From an uncultured Collinsella sp. (GTDB lineage: Bacteria > Actinomycetota > Coriobacteriia > Coriobacteriales > Coriobacteriaceae), in contig CABUQY010000010.1 of assembly GCA_902493915.1 (NCBI GenBank), positions 1 to 31,714 on the forward strand: a DNA stretch of 31,714 nt. The letters run 5' to 3'. The notes beneath the pieces are model-generated. The model made no database searches and was not told where the DNA came from. It worked only from the letters and a program-made list of their open reading frames with translations. The position numbers and the translations under genes were made by a program. Position 1 is the first letter of the stretch. Each line of letters starts with the position of its first letter. Shown piece after piece: positions 1-7,714 of this stretch.

Positions 1-2235
1 CGACACATTAAGCGAGACCGGAACCACGCGAAGACGGCGATCGAGACGCTCGCGAAGCCATATGGCGACACCCTGCCAAATGTACTTGTCGAGCGTCACT
101 ACAAAGCCGCTATCCTCGAGTGCGGGGATAAACGTTGCGGGCGAAATGAGAGAGCCGTCCTTGTCAATCCAGCGGGTGGGCGCTTCGGCACCAATAATCT
201 CGCCGGTTTCCATATCGACCTGGGGTTGCAAGTGGTAGGTAATGCGACCGTCCGAGAGCGCGTACTGGAATTCGGTCAGCGTGCGGTGGAACACGACTTC
301 GCGCTCGTACTCCGCGGGGCAGAAAATGGCAATGCGCTCCTTGAAGTCGTTTTTTGCGCGCCGATTGGTAAACATGGCCTTCGCCTGCGCATCGATGGTG
401 ATTTCCTCACTGGAGTCGATGGGGTAAACGCCCATGGACGGCCAAAAACCTACGCCGTCATCATGCCTAGCTACTGCCTCGCGAACGCGGTTGTAGATTT
501 GATGGACGGTGATGTGCTTAAAGGGGATGAGTACGCAAAAGTCATCTTGGCCCCAGTATCCTGCGACGCCCATATCGGCATTCTCGATGTCCTTGAGGAC
601 CGTGCCCACATCGGCGAGCACGCGGTCGCCCTCGGCCTGGCCGTGCCATTCATTAAACAGGCGCATGTGGCCCATGTCGACCGTGGCGATGCACCAGGCG
701 CCGTTGCGCCTTGCCTCGAGAAATGCGTTGGCGCGCCGCATAAACTCGCTGGGTCGATAGAGGCCCGTGAGCGAGTCGATACGTTCGGCTATGGCGCTTT
801 TGCGCTCCGCCTCGGGTATGGGGAGGCTGTCGTTGGGAACAAGCCCGCCGGCCGTGCGAAGGCGACGGTCGAGTTCGCCTAAAACGGCGGTCGCTTGATG
901 GGTTAAGTGCTCGTAAAAGGCCGGGACGACAAGGCAGACGGGAGTAATGGTGTCGCCTGCGATTCGAACAGGAGCGAAAACGGCCTCTTTAAGGTGGCGG
1001 GTCAGTTGCTCGAATGCCTCGTGGTCTAGTTCGTTGCTGAGCACGACGAACTGGACGCTTCGTGAGCGGTAGACCCGGCTCCTGCCGCGGGTGATCGACA
1101 GCATGCGGCCAGCGTATTCGGCAAGCATGTTGTCGACAGCCTCGGCCCCGTAGAGCTCGTTGAGCTTTGTCGTGCCACGAACGCGCACTGCTATAAGCCC
1201 TGTCTCGCAACGATCGCGGCGGCAGGCGTCGATGGCGTTGGCCAGCATGCGCTGCGTTCCGAGGCCTGTGGCGGCGTCGACGGTTTCGGCAAGTGAGTGG
1301 TTGACGAGCTCACCGACATAGAGCGAGGGGACATTTCCGTCGCCGTCGATACGAAACCCGCGAGCACGGCAAAGGACGTAGTCGCCGACGGCGTTGCGCA
1401 CACGATATTGCATGACGCGACGGTGCTTGGTGCCGTTGTAGACTTGGTCGATGTCGTTGATGCAGGCCTCAAGGTCGTCGGGATGGACGCGCGTTTTCCA
1501 GTAATCGCGACAGTTGTCTATGTGCTCCGAGGGAAGGCCAAGATCGCGCAAGGCACCTTGTGACCAAAGGGTGCGATGTTTGTCCAAGTTCTCGATAAAG
1601 AAATAACGGCCCTCGTTGAGCATCGAAAAGGCGTCAAAAATTCGATCGCTTATTTCGAAGTCGTCGGCGTGAACTTGCGTGATATTGCGTCGATCGAGGT
1701 GCATTGCATGACGTAGCTTGTAGTCGTACATGCGATGGTCGGCATCGAGCGTCATGCGATTGGAAGCTTCGCCCAGGGCGGGGTCGGCATGTGACACTCC
1801 GTAGCTAAACGAGCGGGGCATCTCGGAATCGTTGTTTTTGAGCAGAACCGTTCGGCAGTGTTTCAGACGTTCGGCGAGGTCGTCCTCGGTTGCAATCGTA
1901 GATAGGATGGCAAACTCGTCACCGCCTATGCGAAACGCCGCTTCGCCCACCTTCATATACAGCTTAAGATAGAGACTTACCTGCAAGATATAGCGGTTGC
2001 CCTCGTCATGCCCAAAGACGTCGTTGCAGTGCTTGAGATTGTCGATATCGATGAACGCCATGGTAACGGGGGCGTCCTGCTCCCAGAGCTCCTCGAGGGA
2101 ACGGGCAAAACCGCCGCGGTTGCCAAGCCCAGTAAGCTGGTCGGTAAAGGCAGTCCTGATCAGATCCTCCTGCCGCTCGAGAAGGTCACGGACGGTCTTT
2201 TCGAGCGTTTCGGTGTAATTGCTGACAGTATCCAT
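1..2235 (-). CDS. Multidomain cyclic-di-GMP signalling protein, GGDEF-PAS-GGDEF-GGDEF-EAL (C-terminus outside window)
   Basis: The frame is open from an ATG at 2235 to the window edge, giving 745 residues, and an in-frame stop lies two codons upstream of the ATG. Residues ~25-185 form a GGDEF (diguanylate cyclase) domain with the DQLTGLGNR start and an intact GGDEF at 104-108. The usual RxxD inhibitory site reads KVGE. Residues ~186-315 look like a PAS domain (VHPDDLEA region). Residues ~316-450 resemble a second GGDEF (start DAATGLGTQ) whose signature has become RSVQF. Residues ~486-645 are a third GGDEF (start DSLTGLYRP) reading GQDDF. From ~655 an EAL phosphodiesterase domain begins (YHLQPQVDMETG), with EAP at 684-686 instead of EAL. 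I infer cytoplasmic synthesis of c-di-GMP by the first domain, with regulatory or weak activity elsewhere. No transmembrane segment is visible in this part. Confidence 0.9.
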   Translation of the reverse strand, partial: MDTVSNYTETLEKTVRDLLERQEDLIRTAFTDQLTGLGNRGGFARSLEELWEQDAPVTMAFIDIDNLKHCNDVFGHDEGNRYILQVSLYLKLYMKVGEAAFRIGGDEFAILSTIATEDDLAERLKHCRTVLLKNNDSEMPRSFSYGVSHADPALGEASNRMTLDADHRMYDYKLRHAMHLDRRNITQVHADDFEISDRIFDAFSMLNEGRYFFIENLDKHRTLWSQGALRDLGLPSEHIDNCRDYWKTRVHPDDLEACINDIDQVYNGTKHRRVMQYRVRNAVGDYVLCRARGFRIDGDGNVPSLYVGELVNHSLAETVDAATGLGTQRMLANAIDACRRDRCETGLIAVRVRGTTKLNELYGAEAVDNMLAEYAGRMLSITRGRSRVYRSRSVQFVVLSNELDHEAFEQLTRHLKEAVFAPVRIAGDTITPVCLVVPAFYEHLTHQATAVLGELDRRLRTAGGLVPNDSLPIPEAERKSAIAERIDSLTGLYRPSEFMRRANAFLEARRNGAWCIATVDMGHMRLFNEWHGQAEGDRVLADVGTVLKDIENADMGVAGYWGQDDFCVLIPFKHITVHQIYNRVREAVARHDDGVGFWPSMGVYPIDSSEEITIDAQAKAMFTNRRAKNDFKERIAIFCPAEYEREVVFHRTLTEFQYALSDGRITYHLQPQVDMETGEIIGAEAPTRWIDKDGSLISPATFIPALEDSGFVVTLDKYIWQGVAIWLRERLDRRLRVVPVSLNVS

Positions 2236-2559
2236 GTTCTAAGCGGCTTTCTGAGGTCGGGGCGGATTGCGTCGGGCGAGCTCGTTGTGTACACGCGTCG
2301 TTGCTCAGCGCTTTGCATGTATCCAGGCCCCCGCCTTGCTGCGTTGTTGAGTTAATTTACCGGCTAATGTTCGCTGTTGATAACAGCTGAGTAGTGTAAA
2401 CAACGGTGCACAATTATATATGGGTGTACATGCTGTGGGCGGCTATTATTCGACAAGCAGTAGCGCGACGATGCGATGTTCGATAAAAATGCGACTGGGA
2501 CGGTATATGTTGACGGGTATACTTGTCCCGTTTTAAAACGCAGGAACGGAGATGGTCGC
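2236..2559. other. Intergenic region between divergent c-di-GMP and patatin genes
   Basis: These 324 bases separate two divergently transcribed genes and are AT-richer around 2350-2530. They contain a dyad GCTGTT-GAT-AACAGC at 2373-2387, a perfect 8-bp palindrome GTGTACAC at 2288-2295, and a related GTGTACAT near 2424. These could be protein-binding sites, but I cannot name a regulator. No convincing sigma-70 promoter pair was found. An upstream ATG at 2476, in frame with the patatin gene, has no ribosome binding site. Confidence 0.4.
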
Positions 2560-3429
2560 ATGGCACAGTCAAATATGACGCGCACGGTGGGGCTTGCGCT
2601 CGAGGGAGGCGGCTACCGCGGTATGTATACAGCGGGCGTGCTCGATGTATGGATGGAGCGCGGTTTGACCTGCGACCATATGGTGGGCGTCTCGGCGGGC
2701 GCGGCGTTTGGCTACAACTTTAAATCGCGCCAGATCGGCCGCGCCATTCGCTATAACAAGGCCTATTGCGCCGACAAGCGCTATGCGAGCGTGACCAGCT
2801 GGCTGCGAACCGGCGATATGTACAATGCCGACTTTGCTTATCACGAGGTGCCTATCGAGCGCGATCCCATCGACTTGGAGGCGTATCGCACCTGTCCCAT
2901 GCGATTTACGTGCGTGTGTACCGATATCGAGACGGGCAAGGCCGTCTATCACGATCTGCCGTATGGCGACGAGCGCGATATCGAGTGGATTCGGGCGTCG
3001 TCGGCAATTCCCGTGGCGACGCGTCCCGTTGCTATTGACGGGCATAAGTATCTGGATGGTGGCGTGGCTGATTCTATTCCCAGCGCGTGGCTGTTTGCGC
3101 AGGGGTATGACCGCAATATCGTGGTACTCACGCAGCCGGCGGGCTTTGTGAAGCAGCCCAACAGCGTGATGCCCATGCTGCGGCGCGTGTTCCGTCACTA
3201 TCCGGAGTTTGTCGCAGCGCTTGAGCACCGGCATGAGGTCTACAATGCCACGCTCGATGACCTGGCACGTCGCGAGGCTGCCGGCGAGATCTTTGTGGTG
3301 CGTCCGAGCGAATCGGTGAAGGTGCCGTCGCTGTGTCGCGAGCCCGATGAACTTGAGCGCATCTACCAGATTGGTCGCCGCGATGCGGAGGCGACCTTGC
3401 CGGCACTGGAGGCATATCTGGCAGGGTAG
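2560..3429 (+). CDS. Patatin-like phospholipase family protein
   Basis: This 289-residue protein has the patatin lipase signature: an oxyanion-hole motif GGGYRG at residues 16-21, the nucleophile elbow GVSAG with Ser45, and the catalytic Asp in DGG at residue 166. Family members are Ser-Asp dyad acyl hydrolases acting on phospholipids or other acyl esters; the substrate here is unknown. The start at 2560 is chosen because GGAG at 2548-2551 lies 8 bases upstream, whereas an in-frame ATG at 2476 lacks a Shine-Dalgarno sequence and would add residues that do not resemble the family. No signal peptide or membrane segment is visible, so it is probably cytoplasmic. It stands alone, converging on the thiamine operon. 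Confidence 0.9.
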   Translation: MAQSNMTRTVGLALEGGGYRGMYTAGVLDVWMERGLTCDHMVGVSAGAAFGYNFKSRQIGRAIRYNKAYCADKRYASVTSWLRTGDMYNADFAYHEVPIERDPIDLEAYRTCPMRFTCVCTDIETGKAVYHDLPYGDERDIEWIRASSAIPVATRPVAIDGHKYLDGGVADSIPSAWLFAQGYDRNIVVLTQPAGFVKQPNSVMPMLRRVFRHYPEFVAALEHRHEVYNATLDDLARREAAGEIFVVRPSESVKVPSLCREPDELERIYQIGRRDAEATLPALEAYLAG

Positions 3430-3451
3430 AGGCTGCTGCCGCCATCTCGGC

Positions 3452-3497
3452 GGAAAGCGCATCCCGGAATGGAGGCTCAAACTGGGATGTGCTTTCC
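3452..3497. repeat. Intergenic inverted repeat between convergent genes
   Basis: Two 14-base arms, 3452-3465 and 3484-3497, pair with one G/T wobble across an 18-base loop. The element sits between the ends of the patatin gene and thiE. Neither side has a clear T-run, so it is either a weak bidirectional terminator or a small REP-like palindrome. Confidence 0.6.
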
Positions 3498-3541
3498 ATT
3501 GCTGAAGATATGAAGCTGCGAATCAGCTGCTCGGCCTAGAC

Positions 3542-4237
3542 TTACGCCTGCTGCCAGGTGTCGACGAGCTCCTTGGCCGCGGCGTAGGGGTCATCGGCGC
3601 TGCAGACGGCGCTCACCACGAAAAAGCCGTCGACGCCGGTGGCCTTGAGCTGTGGCAGGTCGGCCGTCTTGACGCCGCCGCCCACCACGATGGGCACGGG
3701 GCTTGCCGCGTGGAGGGCGGCCAGGTCCTCAAAGCTCTTGGTGATGATAGAGCCGTCGGCCGCGCGTCCGCAGTCGCGCTTGGTCTCGGTCTCGTGGAGT
3801 GGGCCGATGCCCAGGTAGTCGACTAGGCTCATGTCGGCGGTCTTGACGTACTCGAGCATCTCCTCGCAACGGGCGGAAAGGCCCACGATGGCGTTGGGCC
3901 CCAGCAGCTTGCGACAGACCTCGACGGGAATGTCGCTCTGACCCACGTGCACGCCGTCGACAGCAATGCCCTGCTCGCGCGCGGCGAGTACGCAGTCCAG
4001 GCGGTCGTCAATCAGCAAAGCGACCTGACCGGTCTTGCCGGCCTGTGCGATTGCCTGCGCGGCGTCGCCGGTCAGCGCAATGATCTCGCGGGCGCTTGCC
4101 ACCTTGGAGCGCACCTGGATGCAGGTAAAGCCGGCGTCGAGTGCCTGGGCCACCACATCGCCCACGGGGCGCCCGAGCGTGTTTTCGGGGCCGAGCACCA
4201 GATAGGCCGAGATATCAAGGTTGTCGCGGATACTCAT
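3542..4237 (-). CDS. thiE: Thiamine-phosphate synthase
   Basis: This 231-residue TIM-barrel protein matches ThiE, which joins HMP pyrophosphate to thiazole phosphate to form thiamine monophosphate. Visible family marks are QVRSK (usually QLRxK) near residue 41, DDRLD and GVHVGQSD in the middle, the pyrophosphate-binding GIGPLHETETK stretch, and the phosphate-binding VVGGGV near the C-terminus. Its ATG overlaps the stop of the upstream thiamine-binding gene (ATGA at 4234-4237), which indicates translational coupling. It is the last gene of the TPP-riboswitch operon and is presumably repressed by thiamine pyrophosphate. No thiD is present in the window, so HMP pyrophosphate must come from elsewhere. 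Confidence 0.95.
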   Translation of the reverse strand: MSIRDNLDISAYLVLGPENTLGRPVGDVVAQALDAGFTCIQVRSKVASAREIIALTGDAAQAIAQAGKTGQVALLIDDRLDCVLAAREQGIAVDGVHVGQSDIPVEVCRKLLGPNAIVGLSARCEEMLEYVKTADMSLVDYLGIGPLHETETKRDCGRAADGSIITKSFEDLAALHAASPVPIVVGGGVKTADLPQLKATGVDGFFVVSAVCSADDPYAAAKELVDTWQQA

Positions 4238-4575
4238 CGTGTTTCCTCCTGCTTTTTGATCTGAGCTTCCATGCGCTCGAGCTTGCCGGTCATGGTGTCG
4301 GTAAATCCGGGTCGAATATCGGCTTTGAGCACGACTTCGGTGCGGATGCCCTTGCTCGCCAACACAAAGGTTGCGTCGCGCACGACCTGCATGACCTCGT
4401 CCCAGTCGCCCTCGATCTCGGTGAACATCGAGGTGGTGCGGTTGGGAAGGCCGCTCTCGCGAATGACGCGCACGACCTCGGCGACCTCGGCGGACAGCTC
4501 ATCGCCGGTGCCGCACGGGGCGATGGCCACGGCGACGAGCGTATTCATGCCGGCATCGGTTGCGGGCTCGGACAT
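4234..4575 (-). CDS. Thiamine-binding protein, MTH1187/YqgV family (UPF0045)
   Basis: This small 113-residue protein has the conserved pattern of the MTH1187/YkoF-like thiamine-binding family: VAVAIAPCGTG near the N-terminus, SMFTEIEGDWDEV in the middle, and a basic amphipathic C-terminus. Members fold as ferredoxin-like dimers or tetramers and bind thiamine or its HMP part; their exact role in salvage is unsettled. It lies between thiM and thiE, 3 bases after the thiM stop. Its ribosome site (GAGGAGG) is embedded in the last codons of thiM, and its stop overlaps the thiE start. The operon position supports a thiamine-related job. Met10 is an alternative start, but spacing favours 4575. Confidence 0.88.
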   Translation of the reverse strand: MSEPATDAGMNTLVAVAIAPCGTGDELSAEVAEVVRVIRESGLPNRTTSMFTEIEGDWDEVMQVVRDATFVLASKGIRTEVVLKADIRPGFTDTMTGKLERMEAQIKKQEETR

Positions 4576-4578
4576 GGC

Positions 4579-5418
4579 CTATGCCTCCTCGAGGTCGAGC
4601 TGGTTGTTGGCGATGTCCTGGGCGGTTGCGCGGTAGAGCTCGTCGATAAAGGCGACCTTAAAGCTTGCCGGGGCGTCGGCGACAGCGGCGGCACGCGAGC
4701 CGGCAACGTTGTAGACGGCGGTGCCGCAGACGGCGGCCGTAAACGGGTCGGCAGCGCAGGCGTACACAGCCAGCACACCGCCTTGCGAGCAGCCGCAACC
4801 GGTGATCTTGGACATGAGCGGGCTGCCGCCGTGGGACTTGGCCACGGTCATGCCGTCGGTGATCAGGTCGACTTCGCCCGAGACCACAACGGCGCCGCCG
4901 GTGTAGCGGGCGAGCGCCACGGCGGCATCGCGGGCGGCGTCGACCGTGTCGGTGGTATCGACACCGCGCACGCGGCTCAGATCGGCCGCCTCGCCCTCAA
5001 GACCCCACAGGCCGGCGAGCGCGATGATCTCGGAGGCGTTGCCGCGCACGATGGCGGGCTTGTACTGCTTAAGCTCGTTTACCAACTGGGTGCGCAGACT
5101 GCCGATGCCCAGACCCACCGGATCGAGCACCCAGGGCTTGCCGGCGTCGTGTGCCGCCTTGGCCGCGCGGGGAATCGTCTGCTCGTAGATGGGGAAGAGC
5201 GTGCCCATATTGAGATAGATGGCGCCGCCGCCGGCAACGAGCGCCTCGCCCTCGTCGGGAAGATAGACCATGGCGGCCGATCCACCCACAGCGAGCTGCG
5301 CGTTGGCGACAAAGTCGATCGTCACCGTGTTGGTGATGGAGCCGGCCATCGGATTGGTGGTGCGAATCTCCTCCACGGCCTTGACCATATGTTGCTTAAG
5401 CTGTTCCGAATCAATCAC
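4579..5418 (-). CDS. thiM: Hydroxyethylthiazole kinase
   Basis: This 279-residue protein of the ribokinase-like ThiM family phosphorylates 4-methyl-5-(2-hydroxyethyl)thiazole with ATP for thiamine salvage. Visible marks are TNTVTIDFVAN near the N-terminus, VLDPVGLG, RGNASEI, and the active-site loop ITGCGCSQG near residue 205. I place the start at a GTG (5418) because AAGGAGG lies 8 bases upstream and the resulting length fits the family. The same frame stays open further upstream, but that part is the riboswitch and terminator hairpin, not protein. It is the first gene of the thiM - thiamine-binding protein - thiE operon. Confidence 0.95.
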   Translation of the reverse strand: MIDSEQLKQHMVKAVEEIRTTNPMAGSITNTVTIDFVANAQLAVGGSAAMVYLPDEGEALVAGGGAIYLNMGTLFPIYEQTIPRAAKAAHDAGKPWVLDPVGLGIGSLRTQLVNELKQYKPAIVRGNASEIIALAGLWGLEGEAADLSRVRGVDTTDTVDAARDAAVALARYTGGAVVVSGEVDLITDGMTVAKSHGGSPLMSKITGCGCSQGGVLAVYACAADPFTAAVCGTAVYNVAGSRAAAVADAPASFKVAFIDELYRATAQDIANNQLDLEEA

Positions 5419-5438
5419 TGCACATGCCTCCTTGGCAT

Positions 5439-5472
5439 AGAAAAGGGGCGCTGTGCATAGACAGCGCCCCTG
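5439..5472 (-). terminator. Intrinsic terminator of the TPP riboswitch
   Basis: A perfect 10-bp stem (GGGGCGCTGT at 5445-5454 with ACAGCGCCCC at 5461-5470) with a 6-base loop is followed, on the minus strand, by TTTTCT. It lies between the aptamer and the thiM ribosome binding site, as expected for transcriptional attenuation by TPP. Confidence 0.9.
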
Positions 5473-5481
5473 TAAAGGCGG

Positions 5482-5576
5482 CATGCTCCCTACGCCAGCA
5501 TTAACTGACAGGTTCAAAGGATTGGGCCCCATGCCCTCTCAGCCTTGTGGTTTGCACCGCCGGCACTCCCGCATCG
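5482..5576 (-). promoter_or_regulatory. TPP (thiamine pyrophosphate) riboswitch aptamer
   Basis: Read on the minus strand, the segment carries the conserved THI-box elements in order: GGGAGTGC at the 5' side, GGCTGAGAGGG, CCTTTGAACCTG, and TAATGCTGGCGTAGGGA. A closing P1 pairing (ATGC with GCAT) brackets the aptamer. It lies directly upstream of a terminator hairpin and thiM, so TPP binding should favour termination and shut off the salvage operon. Recognition is by consensus; the boundaries are approximate. Confidence 0.95.
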
Positions 5577-5601
5577 AATCTGTTGTTCCCTATACTAGCG
5601 C

Positions 5602-5703
5602 ACCTGCCAAAAAGGGACAGGTTTATTTTGGCAGGTAACAACTGGGACTTTGCGTTTTCCCAGATGAAACCTGCCGAAATAAACCTGTCCCTTTTTGGCA
5701 GGT
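5602..5703. repeat. 102-bp palindromic element (35-bp inverted arms), REP/MITE-like
   Basis: Arms at 5602-5636 and 5669-5703 are inverted copies over 35 bases with a single mismatch. The 32-base loop carries its own stem (CTGGGA 5642-5647 with TCCCAG 5658-5663). Each arm begins and ends with ACCTGCC/GGCAGGT and contains an A-run next to GGGACAGGTTTATTT. It sits between the thi operon and the HAD gene, on the upstream side of both. The form suggests a mobile palindromic repeat rather than a terminator, but no transposase gene is present. Confidence 0.75.
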
Positions 5704-5743
5704 CGGTACAATAGATGGGATTAAGAATGACCGAGGGGACTCT

Positions 5744-6652
5744 ATGATCAAACTTGTGCTGACCGATATGGACGATACACTGATTCCAGCCGGGCATGAC
5801 GGCGCCAGCGACTACGCCATTGAGGGTATTCATGCCATGCAGGCGGCGGGTTTGCACTTTGGGCCGGTTTCGGGTCGTCAGCCGTCCGCGATGGGCTGGA
5901 TGTTCAAAAACCGTTCCGGGTGTTATTCGACCGGTGCGTTCTGTAACGGCCAGGTGATGTTTGTTGACGGCGAAGTAGTCGCCTCGCGCGCAATCGACAA
6001 CGATGCTCTGATGCGTTTGGCCGACTATCTGGAGCAAGAGACCGACGATACATTTCTAAAAGTCTACAGCCTGGGCGATGACTTTTGGGGCAACGATGCC
6101 CATTGTGTGACGAGTGACCCCGAGCGCGTTCGTCGCGCCATGGAGTCGGGCGGCAACGCGTGGCTCAAAGGCGAAGAGGCCCCATGTCGTCCCGTCGTCG
6201 ATGACGCGTCGGTGTTTAAGGCGAATATCTGGAGTGCCCGTTCGCGTGAGGAGCTCGCGGAGCTACGTGAGCGCGTTGCCGCTGAGGTGCCGGAACTCTC
6301 GCTTGTGTTTCCCAACAACCGAGTGCGCCTGTTCGACATCCTTCCGGCTGGTTGGGACAAGGGCTGCGCTGCGCTGGAGCTGGCGCGCGCTTTGGGCCTG
6401 ACGCCCGACGAGGTGGCCGTATTCGGCGATTCCGATAACGATTTGCCCATGATCGATGCCGTTCCTAACTCCGTTGCAGTCGCCAATGCCAACGAGGCCG
6501 TCACGGCTGCCGCACGCTGGCATATTGGCGCTGCGGCAGATGATGCGGTTGCCGGGGCTCTGCATCAGATTGCCGCCTGCGCCGCGACGGGGGAGATGCC
6601 GTCGTTTATGCGTCAAATGGACGCGGCAGGTTTTGGCGTCACGAACGTCTAG
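5744..6652 (+). CDS. HAD-superfamily hydrolase, Cof-like subfamily IIB phosphatase
   Basis: This 302-residue HAD phosphatase has the catalytic motif DMDDT (nucleophile Asp8, general acid Asp10), a motif-II SGR near residue 45, a Lys in the WDKG stretch, and the metal-binding GDSDND at 228-233. The insert between the SGR stretch and the lysine is the large cap typical of Cof/YidA proteins, which dephosphorylate sugar phosphates and other small phosphorylated metabolites. The actual substrate is not readable. GAGGGG upstream supports the start. A -10-like TACAAT at 5707-5712 may drive it. The LysR gene starts 10 bases after its stop, so the two are probably cotranscribed. Confidence 0.9.
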   Translation: MIKLVLTDMDDTLIPAGHDGASDYAIEGIHAMQAAGLHFGPVSGRQPSAMGWMFKNRSGCYSTGAFCNGQVMFVDGEVVASRAIDNDALMRLADYLEQETDDTFLKVYSLGDDFWGNDAHCVTSDPERVRRAMESGGNAWLKGEEAPCRPVVDDASVFKANIWSARSREELAELRERVAAEVPELSLVFPNNRVRLFDILPAGWDKGCAALELARALGLTPDEVAVFGDSDNDLPMIDAVPNSVAVANANEAVTAAARWHIGAAADDAVAGALHQIAACAATGEMPSFMRQMDAAGFGVTNV

Positions 6653-6662
6653 GGAGAAGGCT

Positions 6663-7559
6663 ATGAAGCTCCAGCAGCTCAGATATGTTGTTAAGGTTGC
6701 CGAATGCGGTAGCATCACCGAGGCCTCGCGCCGGCTCTTTGTGTCGCAGCCCTCGATTACCGCGTCGATTCGCGATCTCGAAAACGAGATGGGTGTGCAT
6801 ATCTTTGAGCGCACCAACAAGGGCGTCATTGTGTCCGAGGAAGGCGAGACCTTCTTGGGCTACGCGCGCCAGGTGCTCGACCAGGCCGACCTGCTCGAGG
6901 GCAAGTACAAAGGCACGTCCGAGCAGGTGCCGCACTTTAGTGTGAGCTGCCAGCATTATTCCTTTGCCGTTAATGCGTTTGTCGATGTGATCCGCGAGTT
7001 CGATGCCGCGCGCTACGACTTTACCCTGCGCGAGGAGCAGACCCACGAAATTATCGAGGATGTCGCGCATATGAAAAGCGAACTCGGCATCCTGTATCTG
7101 TCGGAGCACAATCGCGAGGTCATCGAGCGCATGCTTGCCGCCAACGAGCTCGTGTTCGAAGGGCTCTTCTGCGCCACGCCGCATGTCTTCGTCTGCGCCG
7201 ACCATCCGCTGGCGGGCCGCTCCAGCGTGACGCTCGAGGATCTGGAAGACTACCCGTTCCTGTCCTACGAGCAGGGCAGCTACAACTCGTTTTACTATTC
7301 CGAGGAGCTGACCTCGACGTTCGAGCGTCGCAAAAATATCCGCGTGCGCGACCGTGCGACGTTGTTCAATTTGGCCATGGGCCTCAACGGCTACACGGTA
7401 TGCTCGGGCGTGATCAGCCACGAGCTCAACGGCCCCGGCATTATCTCGATTCCGCTCGACGTGGACGAGTACATGGAGATTGGCATCATCACGCGCAAGA
7501 ACACGACGCTCACGCGCTACGGTCGGGCCTATATCGACGCGATTCGTCAGCATATCTAG
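6663..7559 (+). CDS. LysR-family transcriptional regulator
   Basis: This 298-residue LysR protein has an N-terminal winged HTH (residues 1-60, with CGSITEASRRLFVSQPSITASIRDLE split across helix-turn-helix and linker) and a periplasmic-binding-like effector domain. The start at 6663 follows GGGAGAAGG; the longer open frame upstream is antisense-like coding noise within the HAD gene. The next gene on the same strand is a MetE-like methyltransferase whose leader carries a LysR-type dyad, so it probably controls methionine or sulfur metabolism. That target is inferred from position only. Confidence 0.92.
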   Translation: MKLQQLRYVVKVAECGSITEASRRLFVSQPSITASIRDLENEMGVHIFERTNKGVIVSEEGETFLGYARQVLDQADLLEGKYKGTSEQVPHFSVSCQHYSFAVNAFVDVIREFDAARYDFTLREEQTHEIIEDVAHMKSELGILYLSEHNREVIERMLAANELVFEGLFCATPHVFVCADHPLAGRSSVTLEDLEDYPFLSYEQGSYNSFYYSEELTSTFERRKNIRVRDRATLFNLAMGLNGYTVCSGVISHELNGPGIISIPLDVDEYMEIGIITRKNTTLTRYGRAYIDAIRQHI

Positions 7560-7606
7560 GCTGCTGTGCTCCGCACGGTTCAAGTCTCTTTATGACAGTC
7601 CAGACT

Positions 7607-7627
7607 GATATAGGAAGCATCTATATC
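7607..7627 (+). promoter_or_regulatory. LysR-type operator upstream of the MetE-like gene
   Basis: A perfect dyad GATATAG-N7-CTATATC has the T-N11-A geometry of LysR regulator sites. It lies 88 bases before the MetE-like start and 48 bases after the LysR stop. The half-sites TATAG/CTATA resemble the methionine-box half-sites known for LysR regulators in other Gram-positives, but with a 7-base rather than a 6-base spacer. Confidence 0.6.
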
Positions 7628-7714
7628 AAACTGTTATAAACGTATATTTTACGATGACCATATAAGCGCTCATACTCTGTCCCAGTAAAGCAACCAATGC
7701 AAAGGGAGATATCT

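Noticed and set aside
2569..3480. Minus-strand open frame of 303 codons opposite the patatin gene
   Set aside because: The plus strand has all patatin motifs and a ribosome site; the minus frame has neither.
4141..5460. Open frame of 439 codons on the plus strand across the thi operon
   Set aside because: It lies opposite thiM, the thiamine-binding gene and part of thiE, and its composition (Gly/His/Asp-rich) is typical of an antisense shadow.
5419..5532. N-terminal extension of ThiM by 38 residues
   Set aside because: The region is the TPP aptamer and terminator hairpin; a GTG with AAGGAGG lies after them.
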